From NCBI RefSeq assembly GCF_032484785.1, contig NZ_JAUETR010000001.1, forward strand, positions 4,591,501-4,655,500: a stretch of DNA of 64,000 nucleotides. Direction: 5' to 3'. Under the pieces are notes generated by a model. That model saw nothing but the letters and a program-made list of their open reading frames with translations. It searched no databases and was not told the origin of the DNA. The stretch comes from Bradyrhizobium sp. SZCCHNS1050. Its GTDB lineage: Bacteria > Pseudomonadota > Alphaproteobacteria > Rhizobiales > Xanthobacteraceae. Every line of letters begins with the position of its first letter. Positions within the stretch are counted from its first letter, which is position 1. Both the position numbers and the translations under genes were made by a program. This document shows, one piece after another, positions 1 to 9,131 of this stretch.

Positions 1-360
1 CTGGCGCGCATCACCCGCGCCTCGATGCTGGTGTCGCTCGGCAGCGACTTCGTGCGCACGGCGCGCTCGGTCGGGCTGTCGTGGTGGCGCATCGTCGTGA
101 CCTATGCGCTGAGGAACGCGATCCTGCCGGTCATCACCATCGCCGGGATCGTGTTCTCGACCATGCTCGGCGCCAATGTGCTGGTGGAGAAGGTGTTCTC
201 CTGGCCGGGCGTCGCCTCCTACGCGCTCGATGCGCTGCTGGTCTCCGACTACGCGCCGGTGCAGGGCTTCGTGCTGCTGATGGCGACGATCTTCGTGATC
301 GTCAATCTGCTGGTCGATGTGCTCTATGGCATCGCCGATCCCCGGGCGACGGTGGCGTGA
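1..360 (+). CDS. dppB: Peptide/nickel ABC transporter permease, DppB-like (5' end outside window)
   Basis: The open frame runs in from before base 1 and ends at the TGA at 358-360. About 119 C-terminal residues are visible. They match the inner-membrane permease of the Dpp/Opp family: a cytoplasmic EAA-type loop (FVRTARSVGLSWWRIV, then YALRNAILPV) that contacts the ATPase, followed by two hydrophobic helices and the usual ending DPRATVA. The ATG at 25 is internal. The next permease gene starts 5 bases after the stop, so the two are co-transcribed and probably pair as a heterodimer. Substrate cannot be told from the sequence. Confidence 0.9.
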   Translation: MARITRASMLVSLGSDFVRTARSVGLSWWRIVVTYALRNAILPVITIAGIVFSTMLGANVLVEKVFSWPGVASYALDALLVSDYAPVQGFVLLMATIFVIVNLLVDVLYGIADPRATVA

Positions 361-365
361 GTCAC

Positions 366-1226
366 ATGAGCATGATCGAGACCTCGTCGACCCTGCGCCA
401 CACTGCCTTCGTGCTGCGCGGCAATCCGGTCACCGCTGTCGCGGCTGGCGGTGCGCTGCTGCTGGCGCTGATCGCGATCTTTGCGCCGTGGCTCGCGCCC
501 TATGATCCGGTCGTCTCCGACGTACCGCAGGCGCTGCAGCCGCCGAGCGCGGCGCACTGGTTCGGCACCGACCAGCTCGGTCGCGATGTGCTCAGCCGCC
601 TGATCGTCGCGAGCCGGCTCGACCTCACGATCGCGGTGACGGCGGTTGCTGTGTCCTTCGCGCTCGGCTCGGTGATCGGTGCACTCTGCGGCTATGCCGG
701 CGGCCGGCTCGACAAGGCGGTCGGCCGCTTCGTCGACGTGCTGATGGCGTTCCCGCTGTTCGTGCTGGCGATGGCGATGGTCGCCGCGCTCGGCAATCGG
801 GTCGAGAACATCGTGATCGCGACCGCGATCATCAACCTGCCGTTCTACATCCGCTTCGCCCGCGCCGAGGTGAACATTCGCCGCAACCTCGGCTGGGTCG
901 AGGCCGCGCGGGCCTGCGGCGAGAGCCATGTCGCTGTCGTGCTGCGTTTCCTGCTGCCGAACGTGCTGCCGGCGATGGCGGTGCAGATGTCGCTCAATCT
1001 CGGCTGGGCGATCCTCAATGCCGCGGGCCTCTCCTTCATCGGCCTCGGCGTCAAGCCGCCGACGCCGGAATGGGGCATCATGGTCGCCGAGGGCGCCCGC
1101 TTCATCTCCACGGGGCGCTGGTGGCTGGTGGCGTTTCCCGGACTTGCGCTGATGAGCGCGGTGCTGTGCTTCAATCTGCTCGGCGACGGCCTGCGCGATA
1201 TCCTCGATCCCCGGATGCGCACATGA
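366..1226 (+). CDS. dppC: Peptide/nickel ABC transporter permease, DppC-like
   Basis: A 286-residue inner-membrane permease of the DppC/OppC family, the usual family length. The N-terminal helix is followed by the periplasmic motif APYDPV and by GTDQLGRDVLSRL, a hallmark of this family. The EAA loop reads EAARACGESHVAVVLRFLLP. The reading frame stays open upstream to 81, but that part overlaps the preceding gene out of frame. The ATG at 366, just after the dppB stop, gives the normal family N-terminus. It forms one operon with the partial permease before it and the fused ATPase after it. Confidence 0.93.
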   Translation: MSMIETSSTLRHTAFVLRGNPVTAVAAGGALLLALIAIFAPWLAPYDPVVSDVPQALQPPSAAHWFGTDQLGRDVLSRLIVASRLDLTIAVTAVAVSFALGSVIGALCGYAGGRLDKAVGRFVDVLMAFPLFVLAMAMVAALGNRVENIVIATAIINLPFYIRFARAEVNIRRNLGWVEAARACGESHVAVVLRFLLPNVLPAMAVQMSLNLGWAILNAAGLSFIGLGVKPPTPEWGIMVAEGARFISTGRWWLVAFPGLALMSAVLCFNLLGDGLRDILDPRMRT

Positions 1227-1272
1227 CGGGCGAATTGAAGATGATCAGCGTGGCGCATCCGAGGATGAGAAC

Positions 1273-2934
1273 GTGAGCGCACCGCTGCTCGAGGTCGAGA
1301 ACCTCAAGGTCTCCTTCTCCACCCGCCGTGGTATCGTCGAGGCCGTGCGCGGCGTGTCCCTGTCGCTCGCACCGGGTGAGATGCTTGGCCTCGTCGGCGA
1401 GAGCGGCTCCGGCAAATCGGTGACCGGCTTTGCCATCACCCATCTGCTCGACAAGGCCGGCCGCATCACCGGCGGCCGGATCCGCTTCAAGGGCCAGGAC
1501 ATCACCCGCGCCGGCGGCGCCGATCTGCGCAGCCTGCATGGTGCTGCGATGGCGATGATCTTCCAGAACCCGCGCGCGGCCCTCAATCCCATCCGTACCG
1601 TCGGCCAGCAGATTGCGGATGCGATCCTCGCGCATAGACGGCTGTCGCGGCAGGAGGCGCAGGCCGAGGCGCTGCAACTCTTGAAGGCCGTGCAGATCCG
1701 CGATCCCGAGCGGCGCATGAGCGCCTATCCGCATGAGCTCTCCGGCGGCATGTGCCAGCGGGTGATGATCGCGATCGCGATCTCCTGCAGCCCGCAGCTG
1801 CTGATCGCGGACGAGCCGACCACCGGCCTCGACGTCACCACGCAGAAGGTGGTGATGGACCTGCTCGCTCATATCGCCGCCGACCGCGGCATGGCGACGA
1901 TCCTGATCACGCATGATCTCGGGCTGGCCGCGCGCTACTGCGCGCGCGTCGTGGTGATGGAGCAGGGCAGGCTGGTCGAGGAGGCCGAGCCGCTCACGCT
2001 GTTCCATCGGCCGCAGCACCCCTACACCAAACGGCTGGTCGCGGCGTCGCCGACGGCGACCTCGCGCATTGAGGATCTGGTGCCGGACGGCGAGCGCATT
2101 CCGTTGGTCGCGGTGACGGAGCTGCCGCCCCCGCCGCACGGCACGCCGCTGCTGCTCGACGTCAGGACTGTCAGCAAGCGTTTCGACGACGGCACCGTGG
2201 GCGTCGCGGACTTCTCTATGACCATGCGCGGCGGCGAGAGCGTCGGCCTGGTCGGGGAGAGCGGCTCCGGCAAGAGCACGACGTCGCGCATGATCTGTCG
2301 GCTGATCGATGCCAGCGCCGGCGAGATCCTGTTCGACGGCCAGTCGATCGGCCAGATCCCGGCGCGCGACTTCCACCGTTCCGAGCTGCGCAAGGACATC
2401 CAGATCGTCTTCCAGGATCCGAACGACAGCCTCAATCCGCGCTACACGGCGTTCGACTGCATCGCCCATCCGCTGCTGCGACTGATGAACATGCGCTCAG
2501 GCGACAGACTGCGCCGGCGGGTCGAGGAATGCGCCGAGCGTGTTGGCCTGCCGCGCGAGCTGCTGTCGCGCTTTCCGCATCAGCTCTCTGGCGGGCAGAA
2601 GGCGCGCGTCGGAATCGCCCGCGCCATCGCCTGCCGGCCGCGTCTGCTGGTGCTGGACGAGCCGACCGCGGCGCTCGACGTCTCCGTGCAGGCCGTGGTG
2701 CTGCAGCTCCTGAACCGGCTTCGGCGCGAGGACAACCTCGCATTTCTGTTCGTCAGCCACGATCTCAATGTCGTGCGCATGATGTGCGACCGCACCATCG
2801 TGCTGCGCACAGGCCTCATCATCGAGCAGGGCGAGAGCCGGGCGCTGTTCGCCAATCCGCAGACCGACTACACGCGCGAGCTGGTCGATGCCGTCCCGCA
2901 TATCGACCCGCCGATGGCGCTGGCACCGGCCTGA
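1273..2934 (+). CDS. Fused dipeptide ABC transporter ATP-binding protein (DppD-DppF type)
   Basis: A 553-residue protein starting with GTG that carries two complete ATPase domains in one chain. The first (about residues 5-255) has Walker A GESGSGKS, signature LSGGMCQR and Walker B LLIADEP. The second (about 290-540) has [17 protein letters not shown] and LLVLDEP. Each ends in the oligopeptide-type tail ([22 protein letters not shown]). Single polypeptides replacing separate D and F subunits are common in Rhizobiales (YejF/GsiA-like). It energises the two permeases encoded just upstream. The solute-binding protein gene must lie before the window. Confidence 0.94.
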   Translation: MSAPLLEVENLKVSFSTRRGIVEAVRGVSLSLAPGEMLGLVGESGSGKSVTGFAITHLLDKAGRITGGRIRFKGQDITRAGGADLRSLHGAAMAMIFQNPRAALNPIRTVGQQIADAILAHRRLSRQEAQAEALQLLKAVQIRDPERRMSAYPHELSGGMCQRVMIAIAISCSPQLLIADEPTTGLDVTTQKVVMDLLAHIAADRGMATILITHDLGLAARYCARVVVMEQGRLVEEAEPLTLFHRPQHPYTKRLVAASPTATSRIEDLVPDGERIPLVAVTELPPPPHGTPLLLDVRTVSKRFDDGTVGVADFSMTMRGGESVGLVGESGSGKSTTSRMICRLIDASAGEILFDGQSIGQIPARDFHRSELRKDIQIVFQDPNDSLNPRYTAFDCIAHPLLRLMNMRSGDRLRRRVEECAERVGLPRELLSRFPHQLSGGQKARVGIARAIACRPRLLVLDEPTAALDVSVQAVVLQLLNRLRREDNLAFLFVSHDLNVVRMMCDRTIVLRTGLIIEQGESRALFANPQTDYTRELVDAVPHIDPPMALAPA

Positions 2935-2941
2935 TCCTCGC

Positions 2942-2960
2942 CCATAACAATCGATTATGG
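2942..2960. promoter_or_regulatory. Inverted repeat CCATAA-N7-TTATGG
   Basis: A perfect 6-bp inverted repeat with a 7-base spacer lies just after the ABC ATPase stop and about 100 bases upstream of the FAD-linked oxidase. The AT-rich symmetry and the position suit a regulator-binding site better than a terminator: the stem is weak and no T-run follows. No cognate regulator is evident nearby. Confidence 0.35.
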
Positions 2961-3054
2961 ACGGCGGACAACTTGGTATTGGGGCCGCGATCGGCGGAGC
3001 TGTTAGTTTGTGCGCATCGCCATCTCAGGTCATCAAAGGGTTGGATCGCGCGTC

Positions 3055-4470
3055 ATGACGGAGCTGATCGAAAGGCTGCAGAGCGCCGTCGGCGCAGCGC
3101 ATGTTCTCGTCGCAGCCGAAGATCAGGCGCCATATCTGCGCGACTGGCTGGGCAAGTATCGTGGCGCTGCCATCGCCGTCGTGCGTCCTGCGTCGACGGC
3201 AGAGGTCTCCGCGGTCATGGCGGCCTGCGCCGAGGCCCGCGTCGCCGTGGTGCCGCAGGGCGGCCACACGAGCCTGTCCGGCGGCGCGACACCGGATGCG
3301 AGCGGCGGGGCGATCGTGCTGTCGCTGGCGCGGATGAACCGCATCCGCGCGCTCGATCCCATCGGCCAGACCATGGTGGTCGATGCCGGCGTCGTGCTGG
3401 CGAAGGTGCAGGAGGCCGCCGGCGCGGCCGGCCTGCTGTTTCCACTCAGCCTCGGGTCCGAGGGGAGCTGCACCGTCGGCGGCAATCTCGCGGCCAACGC
3501 CGGCGGCGTCGCCGTGCTGCGCTATGGCGTGATGCGCGAGCTCACGCTCGGCCTCGAAGTGGTGCTGCCGGATGGCCGCATCTGGGACGGCCTGCGCGCC
3601 TTGCGCAAGGACAACACCGGCTATGCGCTGCGCGATCTCTTCATCGGCTCGGAAGGCACGCTCGGCATCATCACTGGCGCGGTGCTGAAACTGTTTCCGC
3701 AGCCGACCGCGCGCGCCACGGCCTTCGTCGCGCTCGCCGATGCGGCCGCCGCGCTGGAGCTGCTGCGGCTGTCACGCGCCCATTGCGGCGATCGCCTGTC
3801 GGCGTTCGAGTTCCTGACCGCGGCGACGCTGGAGATGATCCTGCGGCAGATGCCGGACACGCGGCTGCCCTTCGCGGCGCTGCCTGAGGCCGCCGTGCTG
3901 ATCGAGCTCAGCGACATCGGCGACGAGCGCGCGCTGACCACGCGGTTTGAAACCGCGCTGGGGGAGGCGATGGCGCAGGGCCTCGTCGCCGACGCCGTCG
4001 TCGCGCAGGACGGCACGCAGGCGAAGGCATTCTGGCGCGTGCGCGAGAGCGTGTCGGAGGCGCTGGTGCGCGAGGGCAAGGCGTTGAAGCACGACATCGC
4101 CGTGCCGGTCGCCGAGATCGCCGATTTCGTCGACGTCATGGACGCGGCGGTCGGCGCGGCGCTGCCCGGCATCCGCCCGATGGTATTCGGCCATCTCGGC
4201 GACGGCAATCTGCACTACAATCTGATGCGTCCGCTGGCGATGACCGAGGACGCGTTCTACGCCCACGGCCCGCGCATCACACGCCTCGTGCATGACGAGA
4301 TCACCCGCCGCCGCGGCTCGATCAGCGCCGAGCACGGCATCGGCCAGCTCCGTACATCCGAGATGCCGCTGTGCAAGCCGCCGCTCGAGCTAGAGCTGAT
4401 GCAACAGCTCAAGCGCACGCTCGATCCGCATGGGCTGATGAACCCGGGCAAGCTGCTGCCGGGTACGTGA
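3055..4470 (+). CDS. FAD-linked oxidase, GlcD/D-lactate dehydrogenase-like
   Basis: A 471-residue flavoprotein of the 2-hydroxyacid dehydrogenase (GlcD/DLD/D2HGDH) group. The PCMH FAD-binding domain (about 30-215) carries PQGGHTSLSGGATP and GSEGSCTVGGNLAANAGG. The C-terminal FAD-oxidase domain has FGHLGDGNLHYN, with its metal- and substrate-binding histidines, and the SAEHGIGQ motif. It should oxidise a D-2-hydroxy acid and pass electrons to a quinone or ETF; the substrate is not deducible. The frame opens at a GTG at 3010, but the ATG at 3055 matches the family N-terminus (MTELIERLQ). It follows the peptide transporter operon in the same direction. Confidence 0.88.
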   Translation: MTELIERLQSAVGAAHVLVAAEDQAPYLRDWLGKYRGAAIAVVRPASTAEVSAVMAACAEARVAVVPQGGHTSLSGGATPDASGGAIVLSLARMNRIRALDPIGQTMVVDAGVVLAKVQEAAGAAGLLFPLSLGSEGSCTVGGNLAANAGGVAVLRYGVMRELTLGLEVVLPDGRIWDGLRALRKDNTGYALRDLFIGSEGTLGIITGAVLKLFPQPTARATAFVALADAAAALELLRLSRAHCGDRLSAFEFLTAATLEMILRQMPDTRLPFAALPEAAVLIELSDIGDERALTTRFETALGEAMAQGLVADAVVAQDGTQAKAFWRVRESVSEALVREGKALKHDIAVPVAEIADFVDVMDAAVGAALPGIRPMVFGHLGDGNLHYNLMRPLAMTEDAFYAHGPRITRLVHDEITRRRGSISAEHGIGQLRTSEMPLCKPPLELELMQQLKRTLDPHGLMNPGKLLPGT

Positions 4471-4494
4471 GGCAAACTCTCCACGACGTTCTGG

Positions 4495-5229
4495 TCAGCA
4501 GCCCCGGCAGACGCCGTTGACCTTTCGACGGGTCTCTTCGTCGTTCCAGATTCCCTTGGGAGAGATGACCAGCTCAGCTGTCAGTTTCATCGGCGCCCTG
4601 AGCTCTGCCGGGATCTTTGGGAAAGGTTGGACCGACCGGAGCCAAGCGATCGTCTGATCGTCGACGGCTTTCACGCCAAAAGTCTTGGTCATTTTCACGT
4701 CGATGAGGTTTCCGTCGCGATCGATCGAAAAGGTGATGATCGAGCGGATCTCGGTGGCGTTCTTGACATCGTCGGACAGGACGAGCGGACCGATCCGCAA
4801 CTGGTGTTGGACCTCGCTGCGATAGGAGATCTCGGGGCCGGACGTGTCGGAGGTTGGAGGCCATTGCAGCTCTACATGGGCGATGCGCTTCTGCATGCCC
4901 AGATTGAACGTCGTCTTGATCTCGAACGGCACGTTCAGGTCGTCCGGGACGGGCGGAAATGGTCGCATGCGCCGCAGCCCTGCGAGAACGTCTGCATCGT
5001 CGTCGGCCGAGCCGGAGCTCTGGTCAATCGTCGCGTTCAAGATCTTGCCGTCCCGATCGATCGAAAAGACAACTCCCACGTGAACTGTCTTGGTTCTCAA
5101 TCGTTCTGGGATCGCCCAGGAATTTGCCATGAGATGCCGGTAGAGCTGACGCTTGAACGCGGCTTCGTCTGCAAGCGCTGCCGCGGATATCGAAATCAGG
5201 ATCAGGAGACCAAGACCGAAGTATCGCAT
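4495..5229 (-). CDS. Exported protein with two TonB C-terminal-like domains
   Basis: A 244-residue protein with a clear signal peptide (MRYFGLGLLILISISAAALA). Two similar repeats follow. Each has a strand reading FSIDRDG(K/N), a mid-domain Leu-rich helix and a closing block (RRMRPFPPVPDDL in the first, LRSVQPFPKIPAELR in the second). That is the pattern of TonB_C/energy-transducer folds. There is no Pro-rich linker or permanent N-terminal anchor as in true TonB, so it should be periplasmic. I chose the ATG at 5229 because 26 extra upstream residues of the open frame precede the signal peptide. It ends in VCRGC. Function unknown; it stands alone between two plus/minus operons. Confidence 0.75.
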   Translation of the reverse strand: MRYFGLGLLILISISAAALADEAAFKRQLYRHLMANSWAIPERLRTKTVHVGVVFSIDRDGKILNATIDQSSGSADDDADVLAGLRRMRPFPPVPDDLNVPFEIKTTFNLGMQKRIAHVELQWPPTSDTSGPEISYRSEVQHQLRIGPLVLSDDVKNATEIRSIITFSIDRDGNLIDVKMTKTFGVKAVDDQTIAWLRSVQPFPKIPAELRAPMKLTAELVISPKGIWNDEETRRKVNGVCRGC

Positions 5230-5365
5230 TGAAGCCCGCTCATTCTTCTGCGGATCAATGTAGCTTGCTCGTTGGTTGGTGTCGTGAGGGATTAAGCGGG
5301 CAGACATGGCTCGCTTTCGTCCGTAGATCCTGGTCGACAGTCCGTCTTCGGCGACCAGGTCAGGA

Positions 5366-6847
5366 TCAGCGCGCGGTCCGGCGAGTCTGCGCCACCGTGA
5401 TCCGAGTTCCTGTCTTCAGCAGGCTTTCCAGCGCGGTTTCCACGGCATCTGTGAAGCGAGGATCGTTCGGCAGCTCGGTGCCGAACACCGATGTGACCGA
5501 CAACAATGCAGGCGCAAGCCGGCCCGCAACCGGGCCGGCGTCATCCGCCAGGGCCCGCAGTCTGGCCGCCAGCGGGTCGCGCAGCGCGATCGGCTGGCGG
5601 TGTTCGTCGGTGCCGTTGACGTAGCGCATCCACCCGGCGACGGCGAGCGCGAGGCGGGTGATCGGCTGGCCGCGGGCGAGCCGGTCGCTGATGGTGCCGA
5701 GCAGGCGCTGCGGCAGCTTCTGCGAGCCGTCCATCGCGATCTGCGCTGTCAGATGCTTCAGCGCCGGATTGCGGAAGCGTTGCAGCAGTGCGGCGCGATA
5801 GGCTGTCACGTCGAAGCCGCCGAGCGCGGGCAGAGTCGGCGTGACCTCGTCGCACATCATGTCCTCGACGAGCCCGGCGAGGTCGGGCTCGGCCATGGCC
5901 GCGGCAACCGTCTCGCAGCCCATGAGATAGCCGAGATAGGCGATGGTGGAGTGCGCGCCGTTGAGCAACCGGAGCTTCATCAGCTCGAACGGCGCGACGT
6001 CGCGGACGAACTGGGCGCCGCTCTGGTCCCACGCCGGACGGTCGCCGCCGAAATCGTCCTCGATCACCCATTGACTGAACGGCTCGGTCACGACAGGCCA
6101 GGCATCGTCGAGCCCGAGCGCGGCGCCGATCTCAGCGCGGTCGGCATCGGTGGTCGCCGGCACGATGCGGTCGACCATGGTCGAGGGAAAGCGGACCTTG
6201 TCCGCGATCCATGCCGCGAGATCGCGGTCGATCAGTTCGGCGAAGGCGATGACGAGGCCGCGCAAGGTATGGCCGTTGGCCGGAAGGTTGTCGCAGGCGA
6301 GCACGGCGAAGGGCGGCAGCCCCTGTTGCCGTCGCAGCTGCAAGCCGCCTGTGATGACGCCGAGCGTGCTGCGGGGGTGGCCGACATTGAGGCTGTCGTG
6401 ACGGATGTCGGGATCGTCGGCGCGCAGCGCGCCGGTCGCCGGATCGTGGCTGTAGCCCTTCTCGGTCACGGTGGTGGAGACGATGCGCACGCGGGGATCG
6501 GCGAGGCGCGCGAGCAGGCCCGCGGGATCTTCCGGCGCCACGGCGAGGCCGGTGAGCGCGCCGATGACGCGCCGCTGATGTCCGGCACCGTCGCTCGCCG
6601 TCACGCTGTAGAGCCCGCCTTGCGGCGCCAGCGCATCGCGGGTGTCGGGCGAGCGCAGGGAGACGCCGAGGATGCCCCAGCGCGGATCGTCCTTGAGCAA
6701 CGTGTCGGTATAGAGCGCCTGATGGCCCCGATGAAACGCGCCGAGCCCGAGATGGACGATGCCGGTTGCGACCGCCGCGCGGTCGTAGTCCGGCCTGAGG
6801 ATGCCGGCGGGCAGGCGGTGGAGCGTTGAGGGGCCGAGGCGGTCCAT
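5366..6847 (-). CDS. uxuB: Fructuronate reductase / mannitol dehydrogenase family oxidoreductase
   Basis: A 493-residue NAD-dependent long-chain polyol dehydrogenase. The N-terminal Rossmann region contains VHLGLGAFHRGHQ. The C-terminal catalytic domain holds the family Lys-Asn-His set in KLRLLNGAHSTIAYLG. Family members reduce D-fructuronate to D-mannonate (UxuB), or oxidise mannitol or arabinitol. UxuA and the KDG pathway are encoded on the other strand of the same cluster, which favours the UxuB role. It lies 14 bases after the Zn dehydrogenase gene and is co-transcribed with it. The ATG at 6847 (MDRLGPSTLHRL) is preferred over the longer frame starting at 6889, which overlaps that gene. 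Confidence 0.87.
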   Translation of the reverse strand: MDRLGPSTLHRLPAGILRPDYDRAAVATGIVHLGLGAFHRGHQALYTDTLLKDDPRWGILGVSLRSPDTRDALAPQGGLYSVTASDGAGHQRRVIGALTGLAVAPEDPAGLLARLADPRVRIVSTTVTEKGYSHDPATGALRADDPDIRHDSLNVGHPRSTLGVITGGLQLRRQQGLPPFAVLACDNLPANGHTLRGLVIAFAELIDRDLAAWIADKVRFPSTMVDRIVPATTDADRAEIGAALGLDDAWPVVTEPFSQWVIEDDFGGDRPAWDQSGAQFVRDVAPFELMKLRLLNGAHSTIAYLGYLMGCETVAAAMAEPDLAGLVEDMMCDEVTPTLPALGGFDVTAYRAALLQRFRNPALKHLTAQIAMDGSQKLPQRLLGTISDRLARGQPITRLALAVAGWMRYVNGTDEHRQPIALRDPLAARLRALADDAGPVAGRLAPALLSVTSVFGTELPNDPRFTDAVETALESLLKTGTRITVAQTRRTAR

Positions 6848-6861
6848 GGCGTATCGGCTCG

Positions 6862-7884
6862 TCAGAAGATCAGCTGCACTTTGCAGCATTCGGTCTGGTT
6901 GTGCTCGAACGTCTCGAATGCGGCGGCGTAGGCGTCGAGCCCGAAGCGGTGGGTGATCAGACGCTCGGGTTGCAGCGTGCCGCGCGCGAACCAGTCGACG
7001 ACCTTGGCGAACTTGCCGCTGTTGAGCCTGGAAGCGTGGATCGCGAGCTCCTTGGCGGTCACCTTCTGCTGCACGATGGTCGACGGCTCGGCCGAGAAGC
7101 CGAGCAGACCGATGCGTGCCGCAGGCGAGGCGATCTCGATGGCCTCGGCGAGAATGGCGGGATGGCAGGCGGCATCGATGATCAAGGTCGGCGTCACATC
7201 GGCCGCGGCGAGGGCCTCGGGCAGGGCGGTGCTGGCGGTGTTGATGACGCGGTCGGCGCCGTTGTGCCGCGCCGCTTCGAGCCGGGCATCGATGCGATCG
7301 GTGACGATCAGCTGCTTCACGCCGTAGACGTGCTTGAGCACCTGGATCACGGTCAGGCCGATCGGGCCCGCGCCATAGACCAGCGCCACGTCAGAGGCGA
7401 ACACGCGGGTGTGGTCGCTGATGTTGGCGGCGATCGAGAACGGCTCGACCAGCGGCGCCTTGTCGTCGTCGACGCTGTCCGGCAGCAGATGCGCGTTGGC
7501 CGCCGGCACGCAGGCATATTCGGAAAAGCCGCCGTCGCGGTGGACGCCGAGCACGGCGAGATGGGCGCAGACGTTGGGGCGGCCGACCGAGCAGGGATAG
7601 CATTGGCCGCAGGCCACCACGGGATCGACCACCACGCGGGCGCCGAGCCGTGCGCTGACACCGTCGCCGAGCTTGTCGATGCGGCCGAAGAATTCATGGC
7701 CGATCACGCGCGGATAGCGCGCGAACGGGTTGCTGCCGTGGAGGATGTGGATGTCGGAGCCGCAGATCCCGGCGCGCTCGACCTTGATGCGGACCTCGCC
7801 TGCCGAAGGCTCGGGAACCGGGCGCGTTTCGATCGACAGGCGGCCGGGCCGCTCCACCACGAGGCTCTTCACGCGCTCCTCCAT
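6862..7884 (-). CDS. Zn-dependent alcohol dehydrogenase, RspB/LgoD-like
   Basis: A 340-residue medium-chain dehydrogenase. Catalytic zinc ligands sit in AGICGSDIHILHG and VIGHEF. The structural zinc is held by CGQCYPCSVGRPNVC. The nucleotide fold has YGAGPIGLTVIQ. Closest by pattern are RspB, L-galactonate 5-dehydrogenase (LgoD) and related aldonate dehydrogenases, which feed keto-aldonates to the neighbouring fructuronate-reductase type enzyme. The open frame extends to 8058, but the ATG at 7884 gives a normal N-terminus and leaves a divergent promoter region shared with the TRAP transporter. First gene of a two-gene minus-strand operon. Confidence 0.88.
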   Translation of the reverse strand: MEERVKSLVVERPGRLSIETRPVPEPSAGEVRIKVERAGICGSDIHILHGSNPFARYPRVIGHEFFGRIDKLGDGVSARLGARVVVDPVVACGQCYPCSVGRPNVCAHLAVLGVHRDGGFSEYACVPAANAHLLPDSVDDDKAPLVEPFSIAANISDHTRVFASDVALVYGAGPIGLTVIQVLKHVYGVKQLIVTDRIDARLEAARHNGADRVINTASTALPEALAAADVTPTLIIDAACHPAILAEAIEIASPAARIGLLGFSAEPSTIVQQKVTAKELAIHASRLNSGKFAKVVDWFARGTLQPERLITHRFGLDAYAAAFETFEHNQTECCKVQLIF

Positions 7885-7934
7885 CCTTCTCGCCCATTTC
7901 GACCGCGAGCTGCCGTCGTATAGCAATCCCAAGT

Positions 7935-7994
7935 CTTGGATACAAGTTTTTGATTGAAAGCCTATTTGGTATCCCTTATAGGCTTGGAATACAG
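7935..7994. promoter_or_regulatory. Divergent operator region with GntR-like palindromes
   Basis: The 158-base divergent spacer between the Zn dehydrogenase and the TRAP transporter contains three related elements. CTTGGATACAAG at 7935-7946 is a near-perfect palindrome. A perfect 8-bp inverted repeat, AAGCCTAT-N12-ATAGGCTT at 7958-7985, encloses TTGGTATCCC. CTTGGAATACAG lies at 7983-7994. The TTGG-AT-C(C/A)AA symmetry resembles operators of UxuR/FadR-type GntR regulators, and such a regulator is encoded at 11013. That it controls both directions is inference. Confidence 0.55.
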
Positions 7995-8042
7995 GAATGA
8001 CATACAAAGGCCCCGCAGCGGGCCGGCAGGGGAGGTTTGCCA

Positions 8043-9059
8043 GTGTCTTTGCCCACATCCATGTCTCGTCGCAGTTTCGTCGGCACCGCGCTCGCGGGAG
8101 CCTCGGCCTTGGCGTTCACGCCCGCCCGGGCGCAGTCGGCGAAGTATCGCCTGCGCTACGGCACGGCGTTTCCCGCCACCCATCCCGGCGTCGTCCGGAT
8201 CATCGAGGCGTCGGAGGTCATCAAGAAGCAGACCAATGGTCTGGTCGACCTGCAGGTCTATCCGAACAGCCAGCTCGGCAGCGAGCCCGACATGTTCTCG
8301 CAGGTGCGCAGCGGCGCGCTCGACTTCATGTCGACGTCAGGTGTGAACCAGACGGTGGTGCCGATCGGCGGGATCAATGCGGTGGCGTTCGCGTTCGAGA
8401 GTTACGACCAGGTGTGGTCGGCGATGGACGGCGATCTCGGCAACCATGTGCGCGGCGAGTTCGCCAAGGTCGGCCTGCACGTGCTCCCGAAATGCCTCGA
8501 CAATGGCTATCGCAACATCACCTCCGGCGCCAAGCCGATCGCCTCGCCCGACGATCTCAAGGGCTTCAAGATCCGCGTGCCCGGCAATCCGTTGTGGGTG
8601 ACGCTGTTCAAGACGCTCGGCGCGGCTCCTACGCCGATCAATTTCGGCGAGCTCTATGCGGCCCTGCAGACCCGCATCGTCGACGGCCAGGAGAATCCGC
8701 TGGCGCTGATCCAGAGCGCCAAGCTCTACGAGGTGCAGAAGTACATCGCGCTATCAGGCCATATCTGGGACGGCCACTACATCTTCGCCAATGCAGCGCG
8801 CTGGAATGTCATGCCTGCCGACGTCCGCGACGCCATCACCGCGGCGCTGTCGGAGGCCGCCGTCAAGGAGCGCCAGGACATCCAGAGCTTCAACGAGAAG
8901 GCGCAGGCGGACATGCAGTCCGCCGGCGTGACCTTCAACAAGGTCGACACCAAGCCGTTCCGCGACGCGCTGCGCACCGCCGGCTTCTACACCGAGTGGA
9001 AGACCAAGTTCGGCGCCGAGGCGTGGGGCCTGCTGGAGAAATCGGTCGGCCAGCTCTGA
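8043..9059 (+). CDS. dctP: TRAP transporter solute-binding protein, DctP family
   Basis: A 338-residue periplasmic binding protein for a TRAP (tripartite) transporter. The N-terminus MSLPTSMSRRSFVGTALAG is a twin-arginine (RRSF) signal with cleavage likely after PARAQS. The body shows the DctP pattern, including FKIRVPGNPLW with the conserved Arg that binds substrate carboxylate, and DGQENPL. The GTG at 8043 is chosen because GGGGAGG ends 7 bases upstream; a TTG at 8037 is too close to it. It delivers a sugar acid, probably a hexuronate or aldonate, to the fused DctQM membrane protein encoded 72 bases downstream. Confidence 0.9.
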   Translation: MSLPTSMSRRSFVGTALAGASALAFTPARAQSAKYRLRYGTAFPATHPGVVRIIEASEVIKKQTNGLVDLQVYPNSQLGSEPDMFSQVRSGALDFMSTSGVNQTVVPIGGINAVAFAFESYDQVWSAMDGDLGNHVRGEFAKVGLHVLPKCLDNGYRNITSGAKPIASPDDLKGFKIRVPGNPLWVTLFKTLGAAPTPINFGELYAALQTRIVDGQENPLALIQSAKLYEVQKYIALSGHIWDGHYIFANAARWNVMPADVRDAITAALSEAAVKERQDIQSFNEKAQADMQSAGVTFNKVDTKPFRDALRTAGFYTEWKTKFGAEAWGLLEKSVGQL

Positions 9060-9131
9060 GCGAGCTGCCGTTGCATCCCTGATGCATGTCCGCATGCGCG
9101 GACATCAGCAGGATCTTGCGGGGAGGGTGGA

